From positions 1 through 64,000 of the forward strand of contig BCKQ01000005.1 in NCBI GenBank assembly GCA_001600695.1: a stretch of 64,000 nt of DNA. Reading direction: 5' to 3'. Origin of the DNA: Ascoidea asiatica. Taxonomy: Eukaryota > Ascomycota > Saccharomycetes > Ascoideales > Ascoideaceae. The notes under the pieces were generated by a model. The model was not told the origin of the DNA. It saw only the letters and a program-made list of their open reading frames with translations, and searched no databases. Position numbers and translations under genes: made by a program. This document shows positions 9,148-21,213 of the stretch, in pieces (the stretch's first letter is position 1; every line of letters starts with the position of its first letter).

Positions 9148-12100
9148 ATGGCTAATACCGATGAATCTGCTGGAACATTAGTTCTTGAGAAAACAGATCG
9201 TAGGGATTCTTTAATACAAATTGAGAAAAAATATCAATCTATATGGCAAGAAAAAAAATTATTTGAAATTGATGCACCATCGTTTGATGAAATCAGTAAT
9301 ATATCTGAAAACTCAACAGAGGCTGAGATTGATTCCTATTTGGACGATTTGCATGAAAAATATCCAAAGTTTATGACTTCCATGGCGTATCCTTATATGA
9401 ATGGAAGTTTACATGCTGGTCATTCTTTTACTTTAAGTAAAGCAGAGTTTTCTGTTGGTTTTGAAAGAATGAAGGGTAAACGTGCTCTTTTTCCTTTGGG
9501 TTTCCATTGTACAGGTATGCCAATTAGAGCAGCTGCTGACAAAATCAAAAGAGAGGTTGAATTATTTGGTGACGACTTTTCTAAATTTGAAGAATCTGAC
9601 TCAAATGCTTTAGGAACTCCCCATCTAAAGGCTGTTAAGAATGAAAGTGATCCTACCAAATTCAAGGCACAGAAGTCTAAGGCAGTAGCCAAGAAAGGTA
9701 CCGCAAAATATCAATTTCAGATTATGAAATCTATCGGTGTTCCTGTTAAAGAGATTAAGAATTTTGCCGATCCAAAATATTGGCTATACTACTTTCCTGA
9801 GTTATGCCAAAAAGATGTTAACTCACTTGGTGCTAAAGTTGACTGGAGAAGATCTATGATAACAACTGATGTGAATCCTTATTATGATTCGTTCATTAAA
9901 TGGCAAATATCTAGGTTAAGGGAATTGGGTAAAATCAAATTTGGTGAAAGATACACAATTTATTCTGAAAAAGATGGGCAAGCTTGTTTGGATCATGACA
10001 GATCTAGTGGGGAAGCTCTTGGACCTCAAGAGTACACTGCTATCAAAATCAAAGTATTAAATTTTTTCAATGAAAAGGCCTCTAAATTATTTGCCGAAAA
10101 TAAGATTAGTTTAAGTGAAAGCGATAGGAAAATATATCTTGTAGCTGCAACTTTAAGACCAGAGACTATGTATGGCCAAACATGTTGCTTTGTTTCACCC
10201 AAAATTAACTATGGTGTTTTTGAGGCAGATGCTAATACTTACTATATTTGTACCCAAAGAGCATTTAAGAATATGTGCTTTCAGAAGCTTACCCCAAAGC
10301 GTGGATATTATAAACCTTTGTTCACAATATCTGGGTCTCTTCTTATTGGTTCTAGTATATCTGCACCTTTGGCAATGCATTCTCAATTATATGTATTACC
10401 TATGGAAACTATTTTGGAAAAGAAAGGTACCGGTGTTGTTACTTGTGTCCCATCTGATTCTCCAGATGATTTCATCAATATGAAAGAGTTAAATCATAAA
10501 CCGGAATTTTACGGTATACAGAAAAAATGGGCAGAACCTGAACTAATTCCTTTGATTAAAACTGAAAAATATGGCGATAAATGTGCTGAATTTTTATGTA
10601 ATTCAATGAAAATTCAGTCACCAAAAGATTCCGTGCAACTTCAGAGTGCTAAGGAATTAGCTTACAAAGAAGGTTTCTTCAACGGGAAAATGATTATTGG
10701 TAAATATATTGGTGAAAAAGTAGAAATTGCCAAACCTAAGGTTAAAGCTGATTTGATTTCTCTTGGTGAAGCTTTCACTTATAATGAACCAGAAGGTTTG
10801 GTCATTAGTAGATCAGGAGATGAATGTATTGTTTCCTTAGAAGATCAATGGTATATCGATTATGGTGAAGAGGGCTGGAAAACAAGTGCCCTTGAATGTC
10901 TTCGTAATATGCAAACTTTTACCCCTGAAACTAGACATGCATTTGAAGCTGTTCTTGATTGGTTAAAAAATTGGGCTGTTACAAGAACATATGGATTGGG
11001 CTCGAGACTCCCCTGGGATGAGCAATATTTAATTGAATCATTGTCAGATTCAACAATCTATCAAGCTTTTTATACAATATCTCATCTTTTACATTCTGAT
11101 TTTTATGGTAAAGAACTAGGTTTACTTGAGATTAAAGCCCAAGATATGACACCAGAAGTTTGGGATTATATTTTCACCAGAAGAGAAAATATTGCATCTA
11201 GCATTCCTATTAAAAAGTTGCAAATCTTGAGAAGAGAGTTTGAATATTTTTATCCTTTAGATGTTTCTATATCTGGAAAGGATCTCATTCCAAATCATTT
11301 AACCTTCTTTATTTATACTCATGTAGCAGTATTCAAGAACAAAAAATTCTGGCCTCAGGGTATCAGAGCTAATGGGCACTTATTACTTAACAATGAAAAA
11401 ATGAGTAAAAGTACAGGTAACTTCTTAACTCTTTCTCAAATGATAACCAAATTTGGTGCTGATAGTACCAGAATCTGTTTAGCAGATGCGGGAGATTCTG
11501 TAGAAGATGCCAATTTCGTGGAGCAAAATGCTAATTCTGCGATTTTAAGACTTTTCAATCTTAAGGAGTGGATAATTGAAACTTTAGGTAAATTAGATGA
11601 GCTAAGAGCAGGTTCAATTGAAGAAAACTTTTTTGATTTGGCTTTTGATAATGAATTGAACTATTTGATGGAAAAGTGCTACGAGCAATATGATTTAACT
11701 CACTATAAATCTGCTTTGAAGTATGGTTTATTCGATATGCACGCAGCTAGGGATTATTATAGGGATGTATGTGGTAATATTGGGTTACATAAAACTTTAG
11801 CTTTGAAGTATATTAAGACACAAGTTTTATTAATCGCACCTGTAGCCCCTCATCTTGCTGATTACGTTTGGTGTGAACTTTTAGGTGAAAAGGCGTCCAT
11901 TTTGGATGCTCAATTTCCAAAACCAGAAACGGCAGTTAATCTCAAAGTAAGTGATTCTCTTTCTTATATCCGCTCTCTATCTAGATCCATTAGGGAAAGT
12001 GAAGTCACTGCTCTCAAGCCTAAAAAGGGAAAGGTATTGATTGATAAATCTCATCCAGTTAAATTAACTTTGATAATTTCTAAAAACTTCCCAGATTGGC

Positions 12101-12495
12101 AAGAAAAATATATAAATCTTGCTAAAGATTTATTCTCCGAGCTCAATGATATTCCAATGTCTAATTTTAAAGGTAAGATTGAAAAACGTGAAATGAAAAA
12201 AGTTATGCCTTTTATATCACTTATTAAACAAAAATTGGTAAATGAGGAACCATCTCATGTATTTAACAGAAAACTTAGTTTCGAGGAGGTTGAAGTGGTT
12301 AAACAATGCACTGCTGTCATCCAAAAAAGTCCTGTTAATTTTAAGGTTGGACTCTTACAAATTGTTCTAATAAACAACGGTTCGTCGAAAGGTGTGGATG
12401 TAATCACTGGAGATGAAGTTCAACTTTCAGTTAGCGGAAAAATTTTAGAAAATGCAGTTCCTGGTGAACCTGCTGTTGTTTTTTCGAATATTTAA
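9148..12495 (+). CDS. CDC60: Cytosolic leucyl-tRNA synthetase
   Basis: This class I synthetase charges tRNA-Leu for cytosolic translation. The HIGH-type signature appears as HAGH at residues 89-92 within SMAYPYMNGSLHAGH, and KMSKS is at about 751-755. The CP1 editing region, the conserved WDEQYLIESLSDSTIYQAFY stretch and the C-terminal anticodon-binding part are all present. The open frame extends 13 codons upstream without an ATG, so I start at the ATG at 9148, giving 1115 residues against about 1090 in S. cerevisiae. There is no mitochondrial presequence. CDC60 and HAT2 converge with a 239-bp spacer. Confidence 0.97.
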   Translation: MANTDESAGTLVLEKTDRRDSLIQIEKKYQSIWQEKKLFEIDAPSFDEISNISENSTEAEIDSYLDDLHEKYPKFMTSMAYPYMNGSLHAGHSFTLSKAEFSVGFERMKGKRALFPLGFHCTGMPIRAAADKIKREVELFGDDFSKFEESDSNALGTPHLKAVKNESDPTKFKAQKSKAVAKKGTAKYQFQIMKSIGVPVKEIKNFADPKYWLYYFPELCQKDVNSLGAKVDWRRSMITTDVNPYYDSFIKWQISRLRELGKIKFGERYTIYSEKDGQACLDHDRSSGEALGPQEYTAIKIKVLNFFNEKASKLFAENKISLSESDRKIYLVAATLRPETMYGQTCCFVSPKINYGVFEADANTYYICTQRAFKNMCFQKLTPKRGYYKPLFTISGSLLIGSSISAPLAMHSQLYVLPMETILEKKGTGVVTCVPSDSPDDFINMKELNHKPEFYGIQKKWAEPELIPLIKTEKYGDKCAEFLCNSMKIQSPKDSVQLQSAKELAYKEGFFNGKMIIGKYIGEKVEIAKPKVKADLISLGEAFTYNEPEGLVISRSGDECIVSLEDQWYIDYGEEGWKTSALECLRNMQTFTPETRHAFEAVLDWLKNWAVTRTYGLGSRLPWDEQYLIESLSDSTIYQAFYTISHLLHSDFYGKELGLLEIKAQDMTPEVWDYIFTRRENIASSIPIKKLQILRREFEYFYPLDVSISGKDLIPNHLTFFIYTHVAVFKNKKFWPQGIRANGHLLLNNEKMSKSTGNFLTLSQMITKFGADSTRICLADAGDSVEDANFVEQNANSAILRLFNLKEWIIETLGKLDELRAGSIEENFFDLAFDNELNYLMEKCYEQYDLTHYKSALKYGLFDMHAARDYYRDVCGNIGLHKTLALKYIKTQVLLIAPVAPHLADYVWCELLGEKASILDAQFPKPETAVNLKVSDSLSYIRSLSRSIRESEVTALKPKKGKVLIDKSHPVKLTLIISKNFPDWQEKYINLAKDLFSELNDIPMSNFKGKIEKREMKKVMPFISLIKQKLVNEEPSHVFNRKLSFEEVEVVKQCTAVIQKSPVNFKVGLLQIVLINNGSSKGVDVITGDEVQLSVSGKILENAVPGEPAVVFSNI

Positions 12496-12734
12496 TCATT
12501 TGTTTTTGTTCCTATAAAACAAAATTAATTCTTATTTATTTTTTTGATTTTACACTATTTTAATAAACTAGTTTTGTATGTGTTTTGTATTTTCTAAGTA
12601 ATCATAGTTTTTAATTTCTAATTTCTATAAGTGTGAAATAAAGAAAGTCCATAAGGATAATTCAATAAAATAGATACAAAATATTGCTGTACAACTTTCT
12701 AATTAGCAATAAGTAAATAAAAAATGCAATTCAA

Positions 12735-14084
12735 TTAATATATGACATCCCAAGGTGGGTCGTTTATTATTCCATCCACTGAGTGAACTATATCATCATT
12801 TGCTCTCCATAGTTGAATAACATTGTCATCAGAAGAACTTGCAATCAACCATTTTAATTTTTCGCTAGGATGCCAAGAAATATCAGTAACAAAACTACCG
12901 TGACCAGCATGCATCATAAAGAGTTCAGGCGCTCCATCTTCAGCATCATCTTGGTTTTGCTCTTCTCCTATCTTTGAAGTATCCCAAATCATTACCCTTC
13001 TATCTTCTGATCCAGAGGCCAAAAAACCATCCTGATGTGGAGACCATTCTAAAGAGGTTATTGATTTTGTATGCCCCATCATTGAGTGTAGCTTTTTATT
13101 GACATTTCTGAGATCAAATAAATCAACTAACGAATCACCGGATCCAGTAGCAAGTAAATAATCAGAAAATTTTGAGAAAGATAAGCAATTAATTCCATTC
13201 GAATGTAAATCTGATCTTTTGATCACAGGTCCGATATTTAAAGACCTTTGATCATATATATTCAAAAATTTGTCATCCGAAACTGATCCAAATATATTAG
13301 GATCAAAATTGTGCCATTGAACATCATTAACAATATCATTGTGAAACGATAAGACATGTAAAGGATTGAGTTTTTTAGTACTATTATTATGTTGATTGTT
13401 CAATGTTATGGAATCAATATCCCAAAGGCATATTTTAGAATCATCAGCTGCAGTTAAAAGTTTTCCAGTGAGTTTAGGACTCCACGATAGTCCATACCCA
13501 TTAGTTTGATGATAGTCTAGCTCCACTACTGGATTTGAATTGATCTTTCGGTCTTCCGAATTTACATAAATATATGACTTCCCAGAACCAGTAATTGCAG
13601 CCAATATGGAAGAGTTTTGAGGCATATATCGAATTCTATTTGCCTCTGATTTGCATTTGAATCTTTTTGATATTTTAAAACGTGTATCTTCTTTTACTTT
13701 AATAGCTGATGATTTATTCGTCTCCTTTTCTTTTGTTTGTAGCGAATTTGACTCGAATTCTTTATTAAAATATTTCTGATCATCATATATTAAATTGTTG
13801 GAAAGTCTTTTTGTACCAATTTGAACATAGTTCTGTTCCTCATAATTTGTATTCGTTCCTATTAATAATTTTACATCTATAGTTTGATCATCATCTCTTT
13901 TAGTTACTTCGGGGAGCCACTGAATAGATAAGGAAGGCCATTTGAGTTTGAACTGAGTTACAAACTTATACATTAAAGTTGAATTTTTCTTCCATAGTTC
14001 GTATTCTTCCCTTATAATATCTTCTTCATTTTGACTAGTTGTATCATCAGAAATTCCCTGGACATCAACTTTTTCATTCTGCAT
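12735..14084 (-). CDS. HAT2: HAT-B complex WD40 subunit (RbAp46/48 family)
   Basis: This 449-residue histone-binding WD40 protein is most like Hat2, the partner of the Hat1 acetyltransferase that acetylates newly made H4. The N-terminal helix reads EEYELWKKNSTLMYKF and is followed by KWPSLSIQWLP, the conserved histone-binding entry of this family. About six WD40 blades follow, including DNVIQLWRAN and EDRRVMIWDTSKIG. The acidic loop DDAEDGAPELFMMHAGH is typical of RbAp46/48 proteins. Inserts at about 95-130 (Lys/Glu/Ser-rich) and in the third blade make it longer than yeast Hat2 (401). The frame is open upstream only to a TTG, so the ATG at 14084 is chosen. Msi1 is the main alternative. Confidence 0.88.
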   Translation of the reverse strand: MQNEKVDVQGISDDTTSQNEEDIIREEYELWKKNSTLMYKFVTQFKLKWPSLSIQWLPEVTKRDDDQTIDVKLLIGTNTNYEEQNYVQIGTKRLSNNLIYDDQKYFNKEFESNSLQTKEKETNKSSAIKVKEDTRFKISKRFKCKSEANRIRYMPQNSSILAAITGSGKSYIYVNSEDRKINSNPVVELDYHQTNGYGLSWSPKLTGKLLTAADDSKICLWDIDSITLNNQHNNSTKKLNPLHVLSFHNDIVNDVQWHNFDPNIFGSVSDDKFLNIYDQRSLNIGPVIKRSDLHSNGINCLSFSKFSDYLLATGSGDSLVDLFDLRNVNKKLHSMMGHTKSITSLEWSPHQDGFLASGSEDRRVMIWDTSKIGEEQNQDDAEDGAPELFMMHAGHGSFVTDISWHPSEKLKWLIASSSDDNVIQLWRANDDIVHSVDGIINDPPWDVIY

Positions 14085-14571
14085 ACTGGAATTTGTCTGC
14101 AATATAATAGACTAATTAGATTATAATATTAAAAAAAAAAACCTCTTTTTCGTTTAGAGTGCCTATGGATATAAATAAATTTCCTTCCTTGGAATTACTT
14201 CTACCATATATCAATATAAGAAATCGTTTTAGAGCCAAAAACTGAATAAATACTATACAATTGGTTTTCGCGTTTTTTTCAAAAAACAAACCAAAGTCGT
14301 GTAACGTATTTCTGCAAATTCGAAGGCCTGGTAAGGTTACCGCATCGTATTCCGCAAAATTGCGCGCATTGTTCTATTCATATGAAATATTTTTTTTCTC
14401 AGAAAAAAAAATAAAATAAAATAGAACATGAGAGTTTACCACTTTTGATTTAGTAATTACTGTTATTAAAGCTATTAGTAGTAATGATTACATATTCCAA
14501 CTGACTTATATCAGAGCATTAAAATATTTTACTACTACTTTATATATTACTTGAGAATAAAGTTGTTCATA
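14085..14571. promoter_or_regulatory. Divergent HAT2/ZPR1 promoter with GTAAGGTTAC
   Basis: This 487-bp region serves both genes. It contains GTAAGGTTAC at 14331-14340, about 230 bp from ZPR1 and 250 bp from HAT2. The same 10-mer occurs in two other promoters of the window. A modest GC-rich patch (14290-14380) includes TTGCGCGCATTG. No gene is visible. Confidence 0.5.
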
Positions 14572-16008
14572 ATGACTGGCAATACAGAAAAAAATAACAC
14601 TCAGAAAGAAAATTTTTTTCAACCTGTTTCAGAAGCAGTCAAAAAGACTGATGCTGCTGAAAGTAGAGATGAAAGTGAAACAACCAAAAAAGAGGATACA
14701 TATGATAATGGCGTTCAAGAAATTGAATCATTTTGTGTGAACTGTGAAAAAAATGGAACTACCCGGTTATTATTAACCAACATTCCATATTTCAGAGAAG
14801 TTATAATAATGTCTTTTGAATGTCCTCATTGTGGTTTTAAGAATTCTGAAATACAGCCTGCCGCCGAAATACAAGAAAAAGGTTCTAAGTATATGTTGAA
14901 AGTTGAGAATGTGAATGATTTTAATAGACAAATTGTTAAATCAGAATATGCTACTTGTAAATTTCTCGAATTAGAAATTGAAATTCCTCCTAAAAGGGGA
15001 CAACTAATCAATATTGAAGGGTTATTAATGGAAATGATCGAGGATTTAGAATCTGATCAACCTTTAAGAAAATCCAGTGATCATGATACATTTATTAAGA
15101 TTCAAAATTTCATTTCAAAGGTTAATAAAACTTTAAAGGGGGAAGAAAATATACCCTTAACATTTACCATTGATGACCCTTCTGGAAATTCCTGGATTGA
15201 GTTTATTCCAGGAGAACCAAGTCATAAATGGTCTCAAACTCAATATAAACGAACAGATGAACAAAATATATTTTTGGGATTGATCTCAGCAGATCAAATC
15301 AAAGAAAATAAAGAAAAATCTTCATTAAAAAGAAAAGAAGCTGATAAGGTTCAAATTCGTACAACAGGTTTTATCTCTGATGAGAGTGGAATCGAAAACT
15401 TTGACAATGAAGTGCAAACCTTTACAGCAACATGCCCATCTTGTTATAAGAGCTGTGACACTCATATGAAAACAGTAAATATTCCTCACTTTAAGGATGT
15501 TATTATAATGAGTACAGTGTGTGATGAATGTGGTTATAAATCAAATGAAGTCAAAACTGGCGGAGAAATTCCACAAAATGGGCGTCGTGTTTCATTGTAT
15601 GTAGATGATGCTGAAGATTTGAGTAGAGATGTTTTGAAAAGTGAAACATGTAGTCTTGTCATTCCAGAATTAAATTTAGATTTAACTCAAGGAACTTTAG
15701 GAGGTCGTTTTACTACGTTGGAAGGTTTACTTACTCAAGTCTATGAAGAACTTCATGAACGGGTTTTCACACAAACATCGGATTCTATGGATGAGTCTGG
15801 TAAAAAGCGATGGGAGGCTTTTTTTGAAAAATTAAAAAGTGCTATTAGTGGAAAAGAAAAGTTTACTGTTATTATGGAAGATCCATTGGCAGCTTCTTAT
15901 ATTCAGAATGTTTATGCCCCTGATAAAGATCCAAATATGACTATTGAAGAATTTAAAAGAACCAAAGAGCAAGAGGACGATCTAGGAATAAGTGATATGG
16001 TGGTTTGA
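14572..16008 (+). CDS. ZPR1: Zinc-finger protein Zpr1 (eEF1A folding factor)
   Basis: Zpr1 binds eEF1A and in yeast acts in its folding. This 478-residue protein has the double architecture of the family: two C4 zinc fingers, each followed by a beta-rich domain. Finger 1 (about residues 54-90) has CVNCEKNGTTRLLLTNIPYF and CPHCGFKNSE. Finger 2 (about 288-325) has CPSCYKSC and CDECGYKSNEVK. The family phrase IPYFREVIIMS recurs as IPHFKDVIIMS. The open frame extends seven codons upstream to a TTG, so the ATG at 14572 is the start. Length is close to yeast Zpr1 (486). INO80 follows in the same direction. Confidence 0.96.
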   Translation: MTGNTEKNNTQKENFFQPVSEAVKKTDAAESRDESETTKKEDTYDNGVQEIESFCVNCEKNGTTRLLLTNIPYFREVIIMSFECPHCGFKNSEIQPAAEIQEKGSKYMLKVENVNDFNRQIVKSEYATCKFLELEIEIPPKRGQLINIEGLLMEMIEDLESDQPLRKSSDHDTFIKIQNFISKVNKTLKGEENIPLTFTIDDPSGNSWIEFIPGEPSHKWSQTQYKRTDEQNIFLGLISADQIKENKEKSSLKRKEADKVQIRTTGFISDESGIENFDNEVQTFTATCPSCYKSCDTHMKTVNIPHFKDVIIMSTVCDECGYKSNEVKTGGEIPQNGRRVSLYVDDAEDLSRDVLKSETCSLVIPELNLDLTQGTLGGRFTTLEGLLTQVYEELHERVFTQTSDSMDESGKKRWEAFFEKLKSAISGKEKFTVIMEDPLAASYIQNVYAPDKDPNMTIEEFKRTKEQEDDLGISDMVV

Positions 16009-16565
16009 GTCCTTAATAAAGTTAAATGATTCATTAAATGTTTTTATTTTGTTTTATAATATAATTAACGTTTTCAGATTAGGTATTTTATACATAAATT
16101 GTAGACAAATATTAGTAACAAAATGAATGATATCTTTCTACTTGTATTAAAACTAACTTAAAGTTCTTGTTTTTGCTAGTTTTAATAATGTTTCACTTCT
16201 TTTGATCAGTTTGTCGATAGCTCCTCAGAGTTTTAGGAGAATGCGCAAAACTATACATTAACATTATGTTTTTTTCAAACCATCTTGTTTGCCGTGGGTT
16301 TATATCAGATTGAAAAAACCAAAATATCGATATGGATATATCATATGATAGCGTTAATGTAAGGTTACGGTAAAGATCGTGTTTGGTTATTTGGAAAATT
16401 CGCAAAATTGAAATTGTGAAATTATAAATACAGTATAGTAGTCTTAGTCTTTCGAGATCTTTTTGCTTCAAATCTGAACGTATCGTTAGTATTGCTTGGA
16501 CTTCAGTTTCTACTTTTTAAACTGGAAAAATTATAATGAAAAGAGACAGTATTTAAAGTCGTATC
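16009..16565. promoter_or_regulatory. ZPR1-INO80 intergenic with GTAAGGTTAC
   Basis: This 557-bp region contains the ZPR1 3' end and the INO80 promoter. GTAAGGTTAC occurs at 16359-16368, about 200 bp before INO80. It is otherwise AT-rich, and no gene or RNA is seen. Confidence 0.5.
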
Positions 16566-19500
16566 ATGTCTTATTATACCAAAGAAGAAACTTCACCAAA
16601 TATCAATTCTTTATCGACCTCCTCATTTTTGGTAAAATTTAGATACACCAAACACTCTCCATCTTCAATGGATGAATCTATATCTTCTCCCCCTTTATAT
16701 TCCTCTTCCAATAATTCAAATGAATTCAAGAGTGCAAGAAAAGTATTGAATCAAAATCAAAGTTTTCTGTCATTATCGGAAACAAATAATGGTTTGGATA
16801 ATAAGATTAAATATGAAACACCATCTAATGCAAACGATCCCATATTTCTTCATGAGAAACATAAATTCCTTCAAACTATTCAAAAAAGGCTTTTGAGATT
16901 TACTACTATAGATGCTATGTCAATTAGATCTTCAACCTCTTTCCTTTTGGATTCTCAACACTCCACTAATTTGTCTTCTTATTTACAAATCAGAAAAGAG
17001 GCTAAGCAGCGTTTGAAAGATAAGGTTCTTGAGGAAATGAATAGATTGGAAGCAGGGAATCATTCTTCCTCTACAGGGTTTAAGTCAGGAAAAAGCATCA
17101 CTTCTTCAAAATCTACTACCTCAATTTCATCAACTAAAAAAAAAATCACAAAAAGCTCCACTAATATAAAAAAAGAAAAGGATGATAACGCGCCTATTCT
17201 CACTTACTTCCGAGCAAGTTCACAACAGCGCAAACGAAGACGTTCAAGTTTAGATTCTATTTCAAGTGTCAAGTTTGAAGTACATCCAGATATTAGCACA
17301 GATAATAATAAAGATAATATCTCAACTTCGACCTTTGATGTACACACAGGAGAAGAAGTTATGCCGTCTAATAGGCCCAAAAGATACAAAAAAGGAAAAA
17401 CTTCGGCATTACCAAAATCTAAAAAGCATGTTGCTATTGCTTCTAAGCTAGATAATTACAAATCACTAACTGACAAAGAAATCAAGGAATCAAAGAAATC
17501 CAATTCAAAAAAAGGAGTTGCTATCGCAAATAAAATTGTTTCCGAAAATGAAGAAGACCTTGGAATAGTTGAAGCGAAAATAGATCGAAAGAGTTCAAAG
17601 AAAAGAAGACGATCTAAAAGACAAAAGGAAAAAGAAGCTAAAGTCAAACAAAAAGAAAAAGAGGAAAAGGAAAAAGAGAAAGAAAAGGAAAAGGAAAGAC
17701 TAGAAAAGGAAAAAGTAAAAAAAGAAAAGGAAAAGGAAAAGGAAAAAGTGGAAAAAGAGAAGTTTGAAAGTGACAGATTAGAAAAGTTAAAATTAGAAAA
17801 AGAAAAGGCTGATAAAGCAAGAGAGGCTAGAAAATCAAAACTTTCACAGAAAGAAGCGAGAGCTGTCAAAAGGCAATATGATAATACTTACCTAGCAATC
17901 TGGAAAGACTTATCCAGAAAGGACTCAAATAAGATATACCGTCTACTTCAACAATCTCAGCAAGTTAAGGCTATAAATCTTAAAAAAACTGCATCATTAG
18001 CAATGCGGGAGGCGAAAAAATGGCAATACAAAACAAACAAAAATATTAAAGATCTTCAAGCCAAAGCTCGTAGATCTGTTAGAGAGATGTCTAATTTCTG
18101 GAAACGTCATGAAAAAGAAGAAAAAGAATTACAAAAAAAGGCAATGAAAGATCTTTTGGAAAAGAAAAAACAAGAAGAAGAAGAAAGGGAGAAAAAAAGA
18201 CAAGAAAAAAAATTGAATTTTCTTATCACACAAACAGAATTGTATTCACATTTTATTGGGCGAAAAATCAAAACAGATGAGATTGAGGGCTCTTCCAAAG
18301 ATATTGGTCTCGAAAGGGTTATTGGGGCCAATCAGAAACGTCTAAATGATGTCGAAGTACCTAAAGATGCAAAGAAGACAGATATTGAATCAATTGACTT
18401 TGACAAAGAATCAGATGACGCCTTGACAAAAGCTGCAGCTGCAAATGCACAAAGTGCTTTAATAGACGCTCAGAAACGAGCTAATGAGTTTAATAGTGAA
18501 GCTCAAAATAACAATGATAGCGATGATGACGAGGATTCTGATGAAATGAATTTTCAAAACCCAACTTCATTCGGAGATATTAGCATTCCTCAACCAAAAA
18601 TGCTCACTTGTACATTAAAAGAATATCAGCTCAAGGGTCTCAACTGGTTGGCAAATCTATATGAGCGGGGAATAAATGGAATATTAGCTGATGAAATGGG
18701 TTTAGGAAAGACTGTACAATCAATTTCTGTTTTGTCGTATCTTGCAGAGGCGCATAATATCTGGGGTCCATTTCTAGTCGTCTCTCCAGCATCAACATTG
18801 CATAATTGGCAGCAGGAAATTTCTAGGTTCATGCCTGATTTCAAAGTTATTCCATACTGGGGAAATGCCAAGGATAGGAAAGTTTTAAGAAAGTTTTGGG
18901 ACAGAAAGAATGTTACTTATTCTAGAGACTCACCTTTTCATGTTCTTGTCACTTCGTATCAGCTTGTTGTTCAAGATGCACAATATTTTCAAAGAGTTAG
19001 ATGGCAATATATGATTTTAGACGAAGCGCAGGCAATTAAGTCTTCTCAGTCTTCCAGATGGAAAGTTCTATTAGGATTTCAGTGTCGTAATCGATTATTA
19101 TTGACAGGGACCCCTATACAAAACTCCATGCAAGAACTTTGGGCCTTACTACATTTTATTATGCCTTCATTATTTGATTCTCATGATGAGTTTAGTGAGT
19201 GGTTTTCTAAAGATATAGAAAGTCATGCTCAGAATAATTCCAAGTTGAATGAACAGCAGTTGAAACGATTACATCTTATTTTAAAACCATTCATGTTAAG
19301 AAGAGTTAAAAAAAATGTCCAAAGTGAACTTGGAGAAAAAATTGAGATAGATGTTTATTGTGATCTCACAAATCGCCAGAAAAAATTATATCAAATGTTA
19401 AAATCTCAAATATCTATTCAAGATTTAATTGAAAGGGTTAGGTCAACTGGAGATGATGAAAGTCAATCTTTGATGAACCTTGTAATGCAATTTAGAAAGG

Positions 19501-20900
19501 TATGTAATCATCCTGACTTATTTGAAAGAGCTGATGTTAAATCGGCTTTCAGTTTCGGCTCATTTGCACAAACAGGATCTATTAGTAGAGAAAATTCTCA
19601 AGACAATCTGCCCTTACCTGTATTATATTCAACAAGAAATCCAATTCAATATAAGATACCTAAAATTATTTTTAAAGAGCTACTTTCAGTTGATTTCAAT
19701 AACGATTGTACTACCAAAAATAAAATAATCAGTGATAAGTTCAATATTTGGTCTCCAGAAAATCTCTTAACTAGCTGTTCTACTGATAGTAATTTCAGTT
19801 GCTTGCGATTTGTCAATCAGTCTGAAGGTGAATTGTCAAAAATTGCTCAAAGTGGAATATTTGAAAGAGCTGTTTCAAGAAGGCAATATTCTGAAAGGAG
19901 AAATCTGCTCGATGCATTAAAAATTTGCTATGATTCTGGAAATGAATCAATTCATTTGAAGGATATGATTAGAAGAAGAATGTTTCTCATTAGTGAGGGC
20001 AAAAATAATAGGGTTTTGAGCCTACCAAGATCATTTTTAGAGGTTCAATCCAATATATATCATTCAATGTACCTAGAGAGTTTGGAAAGAGCTGCAACTC
20101 AAATAGCGACGTCTCCTCCTGTTGACTTTTATTGTAATGATAGTTTCTTTATGAGAACTCAAAAAAGAGTCTTATTTGATCCAAAAGTGAAACAAGTATT
20201 GTTGCCGTTACCACTTGGGTTGCAATTCAATTTACTCCAAAATAATGTTCCTATTCAATTATGGCCCAAAGCAGAAATGATGCCAGAGCCTATAAATAAA
20301 AAAACTGGATTTTCAACTATATCAATGCCTTCAATGCACAGATTTGTCACTGATTCTGGGAAACTTTCAAGACTCGATAAATTACTATCAGAACTTCAGG
20401 AGAATGACCATAGAGTGTTATTATATTTTCAAATGACGAAAATGATGGATTTGATGGAAGAGTATTTGACCTATAGACAATATAAGTATATCAGATTGGA
20501 TGGCTCGTCAAAACTTGATGATAGAAGAGATTTGGTAAATGATTGGCAAACCCGCCCAGAAATATTTGTGTTTCTACTTTCAACAAGAGCTGGTGGATTG
20601 GGTATAAATTTAACTGCAGCTGATACTGTTATATTTTATGATTCCGACTGGAATCCAACAATTGATTCCCAAGCGATGGATAGAGCTCACCGATTGGGTC
20701 AAACAAGACAAGTTACAGTCTACCGATTGCTAGTTCGGGGCACTATCGAAGAAAGAATGAGGGATAGAGCTAAACAGAAAGAACAGGTTCAGCAGGTGGT
20801 AATGGAAGGTAAATCTTCTCAAGGGAATGAAAAATCGGTTGAATTTCAAAATAATTCCAAAGAAGTTGCCTTTTGGTTATTGGACGATAATGCCTTATGA
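16566..20900 (+). CDS. INO80: INO80 chromatin-remodelling ATPase
   Basis: This is the 1444-residue Snf2-family motor of the INO80 complex, which slides and spaces nucleosomes in transcription, replication and repair. A Ser-rich N-terminus is followed by a Lys/Glu-rich charged helix (about 350-430, mainly KEKEKEKE runs). An HSA domain, which binds actin-related proteins, lies at about 445-530 ([18 protein letters not shown]). ATPase lobe 1 has DEMGLGKT near 710, DEAQ near 819 and [11 protein letters not shown] large insertion (about 985-1240) between the lobes is characteristic of INO80. Lobe 2 has [15 protein letters not shown] and [11 protein letters not shown]. The ATG at 16566 gives a length close to yeast (1489). 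Confidence 0.97.
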   Translation: MSYYTKEETSPNINSLSTSSFLVKFRYTKHSPSSMDESISSPPLYSSSNNSNEFKSARKVLNQNQSFLSLSETNNGLDNKIKYETPSNANDPIFLHEKHKFLQTIQKRLLRFTTIDAMSIRSSTSFLLDSQHSTNLSSYLQIRKEAKQRLKDKVLEEMNRLEAGNHSSSTGFKSGKSITSSKSTTSISSTKKKITKSSTNIKKEKDDNAPILTYFRASSQQRKRRRSSLDSISSVKFEVHPDISTDNNKDNISTSTFDVHTGEEVMPSNRPKRYKKGKTSALPKSKKHVAIASKLDNYKSLTDKEIKESKKSNSKKGVAIANKIVSENEEDLGIVEAKIDRKSSKKRRRSKRQKEKEAKVKQKEKEEKEKEKEKEKERLEKEKVKKEKEKEKEKVEKEKFESDRLEKLKLEKEKADKAREARKSKLSQKEARAVKRQYDNTYLAIWKDLSRKDSNKIYRLLQQSQQVKAINLKKTASLAMREAKKWQYKTNKNIKDLQAKARRSVREMSNFWKRHEKEEKELQKKAMKDLLEKKKQEEEEREKKRQEKKLNFLITQTELYSHFIGRKIKTDEIEGSSKDIGLERVIGANQKRLNDVEVPKDAKKTDIESIDFDKESDDALTKAAAANAQSALIDAQKRANEFNSEAQNNNDSDDDEDSDEMNFQNPTSFGDISIPQPKMLTCTLKEYQLKGLNWLANLYERGINGILADEMGLGKTVQSISVLSYLAEAHNIWGPFLVVSPASTLHNWQQEISRFMPDFKVIPYWGNAKDRKVLRKFWDRKNVTYSRDSPFHVLVTSYQLVVQDAQYFQRVRWQYMILDEAQAIKSSQSSRWKVLLGFQCRNRLLLTGTPIQNSMQELWALLHFIMPSLFDSHDEFSEWFSKDIESHAQNNSKLNEQQLKRLHLILKPFMLRRVKKNVQSELGEKIEIDVYCDLTNRQKKLYQMLKSQISIQDLIERVRSTGDDESQSLMNLVMQFRKVCNHPDLFERADVKSAFSFGSFAQTGSISRENSQDNLPLPVLYSTRNPIQYKIPKIIFKELLSVDFNNDCTTKNKIISDKFNIWSPENLLTSCSTDSNFSCLRFVNQSEGELSKIAQSGIFERAVSRRQYSERRNLLDALKICYDSGNESIHLKDMIRRRMFLISEGKNNRVLSLPRSFLEVQSNIYHSMYLESLERAATQIATSPPVDFYCNDSFFMRTQKRVLFDPKVKQVLLPLPLGLQFNLLQNNVPIQLWPKAEMMPEPINKKTGFSTISMPSMHRFVTDSGKLSRLDKLLSELQENDHRVLLYFQMTKMMDLMEEYLTYRQYKYIRLDGSSKLDDRRDLVNDWQTRPEIFVFLLSTRAGGLGINLTAADTVIFYDSDWNPTIDSQAMDRAHRLGQTRQVTVYRLLVRGTIEERMRDRAKQKEQVQQVVMEGKSSQGNEKSVEFQNNSKEVAFWLLDDNAL

Positions 20901-21213
20901 AGTTATTTCATTCTACCCACACAAAGCTTCATTGTAGCATTTTAATCATTGCTTTTTTAATCAAGAAATTTGAAAATATATAGACCATACAAGCTTTTAC
21001 TAAGTTGTTAAATTAATTCTGCATTTTTAAACTTCTAAAAAAACTTGGACGAATTTTAAAACTTTACATTTAAAGAAATTCAAATCAATACCATGAATAT
21101 TAAGAATATTAAGTATATTATATTATTATATTATATAAACAAGAAAAAGCCATAAAACATGAAATAATACGAAATAACCATGCATAAGATTAATTTATTT
21201 TAAAAAAAATTAT
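20901..21213. other. Convergent INO80/ACO1 spacer
   Basis: AT-rich 313-bp spacer between convergent stops, with a TATTATATTATTATATTATA run near 21115. No gene is seen. It probably contains both polyadenylation regions. Confidence 0.45.

Noticed and set aside
17456-17869. Ser/Phe-rich minus-strand frame inside INO80
   Set aside because: It is the antisense shadow of the Lys/Glu repeat of INO80.
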